From an uncultured Eubacteriales bacterium (GTDB lineage Bacteria; Bacillota_I; Bacilli_A; RF39; UBA660): DNA of 7,137 nucleotides. Shown here in pieces: positions 1 to 5,830 of this stretch. A program made the translations under genes and the position numbers. The notes beneath the pieces are model-generated. The model was given only the letters and a program-made list of their open reading frames with translations, was not told where the DNA came from and ran no database searches. Each line of letters begins with the position of its first letter. The stretch's first letter is position 1. Location of the stretch: assembly GCA_900321795.1 (NCBI GenBank), contig ONXO01000087.1:1-7137 (forward strand), in the 5' to 3' direction.

Positions 1-433
1 ACATAGTTATGCTGGAAAAGAAATAGAGATAAGGTTTGAAAAAACTAGTGGTAGTGTAAAAGTTAATAGTTTTGATTTATATACTTTTTCTAAAGATGCT
101 TTTGATCAAGAAATAGGTTTACTTGAAGATAATTTATTTGAAATTGAGCAGTTTGATAATACATATATTAAAGGTAAAGTTAATGTAGCTGACAATAAGG
201 TTTTCTTTAGTAGTATACCAAATGAAAGAGGTTGGAATGTTTATGTTGATGGCATAAAGGTTAAACATTATGATTTACTTGATTGTTTTATTGGCTTTGA
301 TTTAGAAGAAGGAGAGCATACTATTGAGTTTAAATATAGTTTGCCAGGGCTAATACCAGGAGCTATATTGAGTTTCATTGGTGTTATTGGTTTGACAGGT
401 ATTATAATTTATGAGAAACGTAAAAGGTATTAA
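1..433 (+). CDS. C-terminal fragment of a YfhO-family membrane protein (5' end outside window)
   Basis: An open frame enters from the left edge (first full codon at 2) and gives 143 residues before TAA at 431-433. The visible part is a β-rich extracytoplasmic domain with the segment GWNVYVDG (fragment residues 77-84) and a following GFDLEEGEHTIEFKY (98-112). These resemble the end of YfhO-type proteins, where a 'GW-x-VYVDG ... G-x-H-x-I-x-F-x-Y' pattern precedes the last membrane helix. That helix is seen at about residues 116-137, followed by the basic tail EKRKRY. Family knowledge: YfhO proteins are large multi-pass GT-C-like membrane proteins of roughly 800-900 residues, and in Bacillus subtilis YfhO is implicated in glycosylating lipoteichoic acid. 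Only the last sixth or so is present, so the substrate cannot be judged. The nearby LtaS-like gene makes a teichoic acid role plausible, but this is inference. Confidence 0.8.
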   Translation, partial: HSYAGKEIEIRFEKTSGSVKVNSFDLYTFSKDAFDQEIGLLEDNLFEIEQFDNTYIKGKVNVADNKVFFSSIPNERGWNVYVDGIKVKHYDLLDCFIGFDLEEGEHTIEFKYSLPGLIPGAILSFIGVIGLTGIIIYEKRKRY

Positions 434-461
434 TTATTTAATATCTTTTTATATTTTTGGG

Positions 462-490
462 TTGTTTTTTAAGTGCAAAAATGTTAATAT
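462..490 (+). promoter_or_regulatory. Candidate σA-type promoter for the exported-protein pair
   Basis: TTGTTT (462-467) is separated by 17 bases from TAATAT (485-490), and a TG at 482-483 sits in the extended -10 position. The match is 3 of 6 at -35 and 4 of 6 at -10, so the call rests on spacing, the TG and the location just upstream of the gene at 516. Transcription would start near 497, giving an untranslated leader of about 19 bases. In DNA this AT-rich such matches arise by chance, so confidence is limited. No other clear promoter was seen in the 82-base spacer (434-515). Confidence 0.4.
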
Positions 491-515
491 TGTAATAGGG
501 TAGAAAAGTGATAAT

Positions 516-1121
516 ATGAATAAAGAAGAAGAAAAAAAAGAAAATAAAAAAATATTATTCTATGCTATTGTTACTATTATTGGTTTCATAGCCGTTAGTG
601 TTGGAACAGCATATGCTTTTTATACTGCCACAGTTATAGGGAATGCCACTAATGGTGAAGTTGAAATAAAAACTGCAAATGTATATGCCGTTTATAATTC
701 AGATAAGAATTTAGTTGCTGAAGGAGTATTGCCTGGTTTTAGTGATACTGTGGAATTTAGTATTATTAATGTTAGTACTTCTCCAAATGCATATGGTAAC
801 TATTCTATAATTTGGGATATAAATGAGAATACAATTAATGATAAAGATTTTGTTTATAGTTTAGCTGCAAAAACATTGGTGGATGGCGAAGAAGTTAATA
901 ATATTAATTATAATAAAGTAGTTAATATTAATAATACTAAGGTGCCTAATGAATCGGTAGTTTTAGGCTCTGGTATGATTAATACAGGTGTAACACATAA
1001 ATATGTATTAAGAATATCTTTTAGAGAGAATGGAAATGATCAAAATGATTTACAAGGTAAAATTTTCAATTCTATAATATCTGTTAAGGGAGAACCAGTT
1101 GTTGGTAAAATAAGTGAATAA
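516..1121 (+). CDS. Exported protein with SipW-type (TasA/CalY-like) signal peptide, 201 aa
   Basis: The N-terminus is a very charged stretch (MNKEEEKKENKK), then a hydrophobic segment at about residues 13-30 and the likely cleavage context GTAYA-FYT (after A34). This N-terminus resembles SipW-dependent signal peptides of TasA/CalY (camelysin) relatives, in which a short 'TyA-F/Y' motif directly follows the hydrophobic core. The remainder is predicted β-rich, with VLPGFSDTVEF (71-81) and a C-terminal stretch NDLQGKIF (177-184) whose core recurs in the next gene. Length (201 aa) is close to CalY. A likely role is a secreted surface or matrix-fibre protein; that is inference, and no catalytic motif was seen. 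The start at 516 is chosen because AAGTGAT (506-512) fits the end of the AGGTGAT anti-16S pairing region at usable spacing. It lies 17 bases upstream of a second protein of the same type and is probably cotranscribed with it. Confidence 0.7.
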   Translation: MNKEEEKKENKKILFYAIVTIIGFIAVSVGTAYAFYTATVIGNATNGEVEIKTANVYAVYNSDKNLVAEGVLPGFSDTVEFSIINVSTSPNAYGNYSIIWDINENTINDKDFVYSLAAKTLVDGEEVNNINYNKVVNINNTKVPNESVVLGSGMINTGVTHKYVLRISFRENGNDQNDLQGKIFNSIISVKGEPVVGKISE

Positions 1122-1122
1122 T

Positions 1123-1130
1123 AAGGAAGG
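1123..1130 (+). promoter_or_regulatory. Ribosome binding site that sets the start of the second exported protein
   Basis: AAGGAAGG lies directly after the stop codon of the upstream gene. It is only 2 bases from the first in-frame ATG (1133) but 8 bases from the next one (1139). The latter is normal spacing, so 1139 is preferred. Confidence 0.7.
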
Positions 1131-1138
1131 AAATGTGT

Positions 1139-1816
1139 ATGCAAAATAAAAAAATTGAAGTTTTTATGTCAGTTTTAAGTGTACTTACGGTAGTTCTTGT
1201 AGGCTTCGGTCTTACTTTTGCATACTATAGTGTACGTGTTACTAATGAAGGTACTGTTAGTGGAGTTGTTACTACTGCTAAGGTTGGAAATATTATATTC
1301 CAAGATGGAAGTGATTTTAGTTCTTCTGATAACATTACACCTGATTGGAACGATAGTAAAGATATTAAACTAAGTTTTCCTGGCTTGACAGTTGCACATG
1401 AAGTTTATATTAACTTAGATTATAAAAATAGTGCACCAGAGCTTACTTATAAAATAGAAGTTAAAGATATTAAAGTAGATGGCGTTAGTGTAGGAACTAC
1501 AAGTAGTTTAATAACTAGTGACTTTTCTAGTAATGGAAGTGGAACTACTAGTACTTCTAGTGGTGTAAGATCTTTAGATAGTTCTAATACCAATCAAAGC
1601 AAAAGATTAGTTAAGATAAATACAGTTGGAAGTAGTAGTACAATCGAAATAACTTATACATATAGTATGGAACTTCCTGAAACTGGTGTTAATCAAGATC
1701 AAAATCAAGGCAAAACATTTGAAGGCACATTATCTGCAGCTTTGTCAAATGATGTTATTTATTATACAAATGCAAGTCCTAATGGAACAACAACTAGACC
1801 TGGAGCTATTAATTAA
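1139..1816 (+). CDS. Second exported protein with SipW-type (TasA/CalY-like) signal peptide, 225 aa
   Basis: Counted from the ATG at 1139, the protein has a short basic N-terminus (MQNKKIEV), a hydrophobic core at about residues 9-26, and the motif LTFA-YYS with likely cleavage after A28. This matches the layout of the preceding gene and of SipW-dependent exported proteins. The mature part is β-rich, with LSFPGLTVAHEVYI (78-91) corresponding in position to the PG-containing strand of its neighbour. A Ser/Thr/Gly-rich, probably flexible segment follows at 129-150, then NQGKTF at 189-194. An LPETG string at 179-183 is internal and has no following membrane helix, so it is unlikely to be a sortase signal. 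An upstream ATG at 1133 would add two residues but is too close to the ribosome binding site. It is probably cotranscribed with the gene at 516, and a terminator closes the pair. Function is inferred as surface or matrix structural protein; enzyme activity is not supported by any motif. Confidence 0.68.
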   Translation: MQNKKIEVFMSVLSVLTVVLVGFGLTFAYYSVRVTNEGTVSGVVTTAKVGNIIFQDGSDFSSSDNITPDWNDSKDIKLSFPGLTVAHEVYINLDYKNSAPELTYKIEVKDIKVDGVSVGTTSSLITSDFSSNGSGTTSTSSGVRSLDSSNTNQSKRLVKINTVGSSSTIEITYTYSMELPETGVNQDQNQGKTFEGTLSAALSNDVIYYTNASPNGTTTRPGAIN

Positions 1817-1838
1817 CCACTTATGTGGTTTTCTTTTT
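1815..1838 (+). terminator. Rho-independent terminator of the exported-protein pair
   Basis: AACCAC (1815-1820), a TTAT loop (1821-1824) and GTGGTT (1825-1830) form a perfect 6-bp stem, followed by a T-rich run (TTCTTTTT, 1831-1838). The stem begins inside the TAA stop codon (1814-1816). The stem is short but is the only GC-containing hairpin with a T-tract in the area, and it separates two differently composed units. Confidence 0.75.
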
Positions 1839-1848
1839 GATATAAAAA

Positions 1849-1857
1849 TGGTATAAT
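1849..1857 (+). promoter_or_regulatory. Extended -10 promoter element, probable leaderless start of the LtaS-like gene
   Basis: TGGTATAAT is a perfect extended -10 (TG at 1849-1850, TATAAT at 1852-1857). Only seven bases separate it from the ATG at 1865, so transcription should begin at about 1863-1865, at or next to the start codon. The 17-base-spaced -35 position (1829-1834, TTTTCT) is poor, which an extended -10 can offset. A TTGATA at 1837-1842 resembles a -35 box but is only 9 bases away. No Shine-Dalgarno sequence is present before 1865, consistent with a leaderless message. Confidence 0.65.
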
Positions 1858-1864
1858 TATATTT

Positions 1865-3841
1865 ATGAAGAAGATTAAAGATGTATATAATTGGATTAAT
1901 AATAGATTTAAAAAGTATTTGAGTACTAATATTTTATTTTTGACATATTTGCTTACTTCTGTTCTTATGGGTTTATTATTAAGATATAATACAATAGGTA
2001 AAATATGGAATTTTAAGGCATTGCTTTGTGATGTGGTAGTGGTTGGTATTATTGGTTCTTTTGGATATTTAGTGAAGCCAAAGAAGCAGTTTGTATACTT
2101 TGTTACTGTAAGTGTTATATATACTATATTATGTATAATTAATAGTTTTTATTATATGTTCTATAATAACTTTGTTAGTGTTAGTATGATTAATACATTT
2201 AGTATGCTAGGTAAAGTTAGCGATAGTGTTACTACTAAATTAAGACCAATTTATTTTGTTTATATGTTATTTCCTTTAGTTATGGTTTTAGTTAATAAGA
2301 GGCTTAAGAAAAAGAATTACTATTATAATGTTGGTAAAGAAGAAAAGGGTAAAGCTATGTTTATGAAAACTGGTTTTGCAAGCCTATTTGCTTTATTACT
2401 TGTATTTGTGTTTGTAAGTGGCACAGAAATGAATAAGCTTAGAAAGAACTGGAATAGAAGTTATGTGGTAGGTAGTTTTGGCATATATTTGTATACTGCT
2501 AACGATGTAGTTCAGAGTATAGCGCCTAGTGTTAAACCTGATTTAGGTTATGAAGAAGCACATGAAGCATTTAAAGAGTTTTATTCTAAAGATAGAAATA
2601 GAGAAGTTAATGATTACACAGGTATATTTGAAGGAAAAAATGTATTGTTTATACATGGTGAAAGTGTTCAAAACTTCTTAGTAGATCTAAAGATTAATGG
2701 AGAAGAGATTACTCCTAATTTGAATAAAATGGTTAGAGAAGGGATATATTTTAGTAAGTTTTATCCTCAGATTAGTATAGGAACTAGTTCTGATACTGAG
2801 TATACATTAAGTACAGGATTTCTTCCAAGTAATAATGGTACTGTATTTGTTAATTACTATAATAGGAAGTATGAAAGTATTCAAAATGCATTTAAGAAAA
2901 GAGGTTATTATACATTTAGTACACACGCAAATGAAGGAAGTTACTGGAATAGAGATGAGATGTATAAAACTTTAGGGTATGATATGTTCTATGACAATGA
3001 ATACTATGAGATTCCTGAAGACAAGTTAAGTGAAGATTTTGTCGGTCTAGGTCTTTCTGATAGTGCTTTTTATAAACAGTTTATTCCTATTTTGAAGAGT
3101 ATTAGAGAAGATAATAGTAAATATATGGGAACTGTTATTTCTTTAAGTAATCATAGTCCATTTAATGATTTAGAAAAATATGGTGAACTTGATTTAAGTA
3201 TTAAGCTTAAGGATGGAACTATAATGCCTTATCTTGAAGGCAGTGAAATGGGAAATTATCTAAAAAGTGCTCATTATGCTGATAAAGCCTTAGGTGAGTT
3301 TATGAATATGCTTTTAAAAGAAAATATTCTTAAAGATACTGTGGTTATATTCTATGGCGATCATGAAGCTAGACTTAGTAGAAATAGTTTTGATTTACTT
3401 TATAACTATGATGAAGAAACAGGTAAAATTAAGAATGAGCTAGATCCAACGTATGTAAGCTTAGGTAATTATAGATATGAAATGCTTAGGAATACACCTT
3501 TGATAATATGGACAGGTGATTATAGCTTATCTAGAGAAATAAATGATGTAATGGGTATGTGGGATGTGTATCCTACAGTTGCAAATATGTTTAATTTAGA
3601 GTATACTTATCCATTAGGAAACGATATATTTTCTAAAAGTGAAAAGATAGTGGTTTTTCCTAGCGGTGATATAATAACTAATAAAGTTTATTATAGTAAT
3701 TTTAATGAAGAATATGTTTTACTTAAAGATGAAGCTATAGATGTAGAATATATTGATAGAATAAAGGAATATGCAGATATTAGACTAGAACTTAGTAAAA
3801 ATTTACTAGTTTATGATTTGCTTAATGAAAGGGATAGATAA
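1865..3841 (+). CDS. LtaS-like lipoteichoic acid synthase family protein (sulfatase-fold phosphotransferase), 658 aa
   Basis: LtaS-family enzymes move glycerol phosphate from phosphatidylglycerol onto a growing lipoteichoic acid chain outside the membrane. Here five membrane helices are visible (about 22-40, 50-71, 75-97, 127-145, 168-186), then a linker and an alkaline-phosphatase/sulfatase-fold domain from about 255. Motifs match Staphylococcus aureus LtaS in order: HGES with E266 (metal ligand), GTSSDTE at 306-312 (nucleophile region), STH at 352-354 then YWNRDEMYKTLGYDMFYD (360-377), LSNHSPF with H430, and GDHEA with D499/H500 (metal ligands). The length is close to the 646 residues of S. 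aureus LtaS. Odd point: the residue aligned with catalytic Thr300 appears to be S308. The first ATG is kept because the basic tail before helix 1 fits the family, although no ribosome binding site precedes it. Paralogues with related activities (primase or other alcohol-phosphate polymers) exist, so the exact product is not fixed and no symbol is assigned. Confidence 0.88.
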   Translation: MKKIKDVYNWINNRFKKYLSTNILFLTYLLTSVLMGLLLRYNTIGKIWNFKALLCDVVVVGIIGSFGYLVKPKKQFVYFVTVSVIYTILCIINSFYYMFYNNFVSVSMINTFSMLGKVSDSVTTKLRPIYFVYMLFPLVMVLVNKRLKKKNYYYNVGKEEKGKAMFMKTGFASLFALLLVFVFVSGTEMNKLRKNWNRSYVVGSFGIYLYTANDVVQSIAPSVKPDLGYEEAHEAFKEFYSKDRNREVNDYTGIFEGKNVLFIHGESVQNFLVDLKINGEEITPNLNKMVREGIYFSKFYPQISIGTSSDTEYTLSTGFLPSNNGTVFVNYYNRKYESIQNAFKKRGYYTFSTHANEGSYWNRDEMYKTLGYDMFYDNEYYEIPEDKLSEDFVGLGLSDSAFYKQFIPILKSIREDNSKYMGTVISLSNHSPFNDLEKYGELDLSIKLKDGTIMPYLEGSEMGNYLKSAHYADKALGEFMNMLLKENILKDTVVIFYGDHEARLSRNSFDLLYNYDEETGKIKNELDPTYVSLGNYRYEMLRNTPLIIWTGDYSLSREINDVMGMWDVYPTVANMFNLEYTYPLGNDIFSKSEKIVVFPSGDIITNKVYYSNFNEEYVLLKDEAIDVEYIDRIKEYADIRLELSKNLLVYDLLNERDR

Positions 3842-4473
3842 TGAAAAGAGTGTTAAATAAGAATAAGTTATTTTACTTTATTATGAGTTTTGTTATAATT
3901 GTAATATTAATTATAACTGGGGTTAAGGTGTATAAGGATTTCTTTAGTGGTAAAAAGGAAGATGATGTTGTTACTAAAAATACTTTGGAAGCTTTGGAAT
4001 TATATGGTTATACATTAGATGATTTAGATACTGATTTATATAAAGAATATTTTGAAGAGCTTAAAAATATTTTGAATAGTGAAGAAGTAGATTATGAAAG
4101 CTATGCTAAAGTTATAGTTAAATTGTTTGTAACAGATTTTTATACTTTAGATAATAAAGTTACTTCTACTGACATTGGTGGAGCTGAGTTTATTCATCCT
4201 GATTTAGTTAGTAATTTTAAGATGAATGCAGGGGATACTATGTATCATACAGTTAAAACTAATATTAATGGGGATAGACAGCAATATTTACCTGTTGTAA
4301 GTAAAGTAGAAGTAAATGGTGTTGAAAAGTCAACATATGCTTATAACGAGAAAGAATATGAAGCTTATAAAGTAAGTGTCACTTGGGAATATGAAAAAGA
4401 TTTAGGTTATGAAAGTAAAGGAGTATTTACTGTAATAAAGGATAGTAATAAATTATATTTAGTAGAAAAGTAA
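3841..4473 (+). CDS. Unrecognised single-pass membrane-anchored protein, 210 aa
   Basis: I do not recognise this protein. It has a basic N-terminus (MKRVLNKNK), one membrane helix at about residues 10-30 and an otherwise soluble domain that should face outside. Residues 44-105 look largely helical and acidic; residues 96-126 include FVTDFYTLDNK and GGAEFIHPDL; the rest (about 150-210) alternates in a β-strand manner, ending KLYLVEK. Helices followed by a curved sheet suggest an NTF2-like fold, but this is a guess from pattern only. The start codon shares one base with the LtaS-like stop (TAATG), and AAAGGG (3828-3833) lies 7 bases upstream, so translation is probably coupled. tilS follows after 9 bases. 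Coupling suggests a job linked to the envelope enzyme, such as an accessory or stability partner, but the sequence alone does not show this. Confidence 0.75.
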   Translation: MKRVLNKNKLFYFIMSFVIIVILIITGVKVYKDFFSGKKEDDVVTKNTLEALELYGYTLDDLDTDLYKEYFEELKNILNSEEVDYESYAKVIVKLFVTDFYTLDNKVTSTDIGGAEFIHPDLVSNFKMNAGDTMYHTVKTNINGDRQQYLPVVSKVEVNGVEKSTYAYNEKEYEAYKVSVTWEYEKDLGYESKGVFTVIKDSNKLYLVEK

Positions 4474-4482
4474 GAGGGTTAT

Positions 4483-5814
4483 ATGGATAAAGTTTATGAA
4501 TATTTGCTTAAAGAAAGTAATATTAGAAATAGAGATATAATATGTTTAGGTGTTAGTGGTGGGCCTGATTCAATGGCTCTTCTTCATATAATGTTACAGC
4601 TTAAGAAAGAACTGGATTTAGTTTTAGTGGTAGCGCATGTTAATCATAATGTTAGAAAAGAAGCAGATATAGAAGAAGATTATGTTAGAAATTTTTGCGA
4701 GGATAATGATTTACATTTTGAATGTATGAAGATAGAACATATTGGAGATGATAACTTTGAAAATGAAGCTAGAACCATAAGATATAATTTCTTTGATAGG
4801 GTTTGTAAAGATTATGATGCTAAATACTTAATGACAGCACATCATGGAGATGATTTAATTGAAACTATTCTTATGAGAATTGTAAGAGGTTCTACATTAA
4901 AAGGTTATAGTGGATTTAGCAAGGTTATTAGTAAAGAAAATTACAGTATCTTAAGGCCTTTAATTAGTGTTACTAAAGAAGAACTTATTAAATATTGTGA
5001 AAATAATAATGTTAAGTATTATGTGGATAAGACTAACTTTGAAGATATACATACTAGAAATAGATATAGAAAGTATATGTTACCTTTTTTGAAAAGTGAG
5101 AATCCTTTAGTACATGAGAAATTTTTAAAGTTTAGTGAAACACTTTTAGAGTATAATAATTATATAGATAAAGAGATGCATAATGTGATTAATAAGGTTT
5201 TAAGTAATGGTAAAATTGATATACCTAAGTTTAAGGAACTAGACCATATTTTAGAAACCAAAATAATTTATACAATACTTGAACAAATATATGGAGATGA
5301 TTTGTTTATTGTAAGTGATACACATGTTAAGCTTATTTTTGATTTAGTTAATGCACCTAAAGCTCAGGCTACTGTTCATTTACCTAATAACGTTAAGGTG
5401 CTTAAAACTTATGATAATTTAGAGTTTACTTTTGATGATGAAGCTGTTGATGCTTATGAAATAGAAATTAATGATATTGTTAATTTACCTAATGGAAAAA
5501 ATATTGAATCTTTACAAGCAGATGAAGAAGGCAATAATAGTAATTATATTATTAGATTAAATAGTGAAGAAGTTACTTTGCCTCTTTATGTTAGAACTAG
5601 AAGGAATGGAGATAAAATGGCTGTTAAGGGTATGAATGGTCATAAAAAAGTAAATGATATGTTTATAGATAGTAAGATTACTAGTAAGGAAAGGGATATG
5701 TGGCCTATTGTATGCGATGCTAAAAATCATATAGTTTGGGTACCGGGTCTTAAAAAAAGTAAGTTTGATGTGGAAAATAATAAAAAGTATGATATAATAC
5801 TTAAGTACTATTAA
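4483..5814 (+). CDS. tilS: tRNA(Ile)-lysidine synthase TilS, 443 aa
   Basis: TilS attaches lysine to C34 of the CAU-anticodon tRNA(Ile) using ATP, producing lysidine so that the tRNA reads AUA as isoleucine; it acts in the cytoplasm. The N-terminal N-type ATP pyrophosphatase domain shows the PP-loop SGGPDS (25-30), HVNHNVR (52-58) and AHHGDDLIET (119-128). Residues RPLI...KEELIKYC (158-172) and DKTNFEDIHTRNRYR (182-196) are typical of the family. The C-terminal TilS domain is also complete, with RTRRNGDKM (371-379), KKVNDMFID (388-396) and RDMWPIV (404-410). The length is in the normal range (E. coli about 430, B. subtilis about 470), so the gene looks intact. AAGAGGG overlaps the preceding stop (4472-4478) and gives slightly short spacing to the ATG. 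AUA codons are common in this window, which makes the enzyme essential here. It is probably cotranscribed with the genes on both sides. Confidence 0.96.
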   Translation: MDKVYEYLLKESNIRNRDIICLGVSGGPDSMALLHIMLQLKKELDLVLVVAHVNHNVRKEADIEEDYVRNFCEDNDLHFECMKIEHIGDDNFENEARTIRYNFFDRVCKDYDAKYLMTAHHGDDLIETILMRIVRGSTLKGYSGFSKVISKENYSILRPLISVTKEELIKYCENNNVKYYVDKTNFEDIHTRNRYRKYMLPFLKSENPLVHEKFLKFSETLLEYNNYIDKEMHNVINKVLSNGKIDIPKFKELDHILETKIIYTILEQIYGDDLFIVSDTHVKLIFDLVNAPKAQATVHLPNNVKVLKTYDNLEFTFDDEAVDAYEIEINDIVNLPNGKNIESLQADEEGNNSNYIIRLNSEEVTLPLYVRTRRNGDKMAVKGMNGHKKVNDMFIDSKITSKERDMWPIVCDAKNHIVWVPGLKKSKFDVENNKKYDIILKYY

Positions 5815-5818
5815 GAAA

Positions 5819-5826
5819 GAGGAGGG
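5819..5826 (+). promoter_or_regulatory. Strong ribosome binding site of ftsH
   Basis: GAGGAGGG is the best Shine-Dalgarno match in the window. Two in-frame ATG codons follow, at 5828 and 5831. The core GGAGG (5821-5825) is 2 bases from the first and 5 from the second, so 5831 is the better start. Confidence 0.75.
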
Positions 5827-5830
5827 CATG

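Noticed and set aside
440..458. AATAT/ATATT inverted repeat with a following T-run after the YfhO-type gene, as a possible terminator.
   Set aside because: The stem is five A-T pairs only, which is too weak to call in sequence this AT-rich.
1133..1138. ATG at 1133 as start of the second exported protein, adding Met-Cys.
   Set aside because: It is only 2 bases from the AAGGAAGG ribosome binding site, while the ATG at 1139 has normal 8-base spacing. The extra Cys is therefore not taken as a lipobox or other signal.
1523..1588. Ser/Thr/Gly-rich stretch with recurring ACTAGT/TCTAGT units as a DNA repeat.
   Set aside because: The units are short, irregular and explained by Ser/Thr codon preference (AGT, TCT, ACT) in a flexible protein segment.
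1673..1687. LPETG string in the second exported protein, looking like a sortase sorting signal.
   Set aside because: It is followed by more than 40 residues with no membrane helix and no basic tail, and it falls in the region that aligns with the Asn/Gln-rich turn of the neighbouring protein. A chance match is more likely.
2516..2530. Possible signal-peptidase cleavage of the LtaS-like protein near SIAPSV (residues 218-223), as in S. aureus LtaS, which is cut after an Ala-x-Ala site near residue 217.
   Set aside because: The position is similar but the Ala-x-Ala pattern is missing, so cleavage cannot be supported from sequence.
5557..5829. Open frame of 90 codons on the minus strand.
   Set aside because: It lies almost wholly opposite the conserved C-terminal domain of tilS, has low-complexity hydrophobic content, and no ribosome binding site or family resemblance was seen. 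It is a shadow of tilS.
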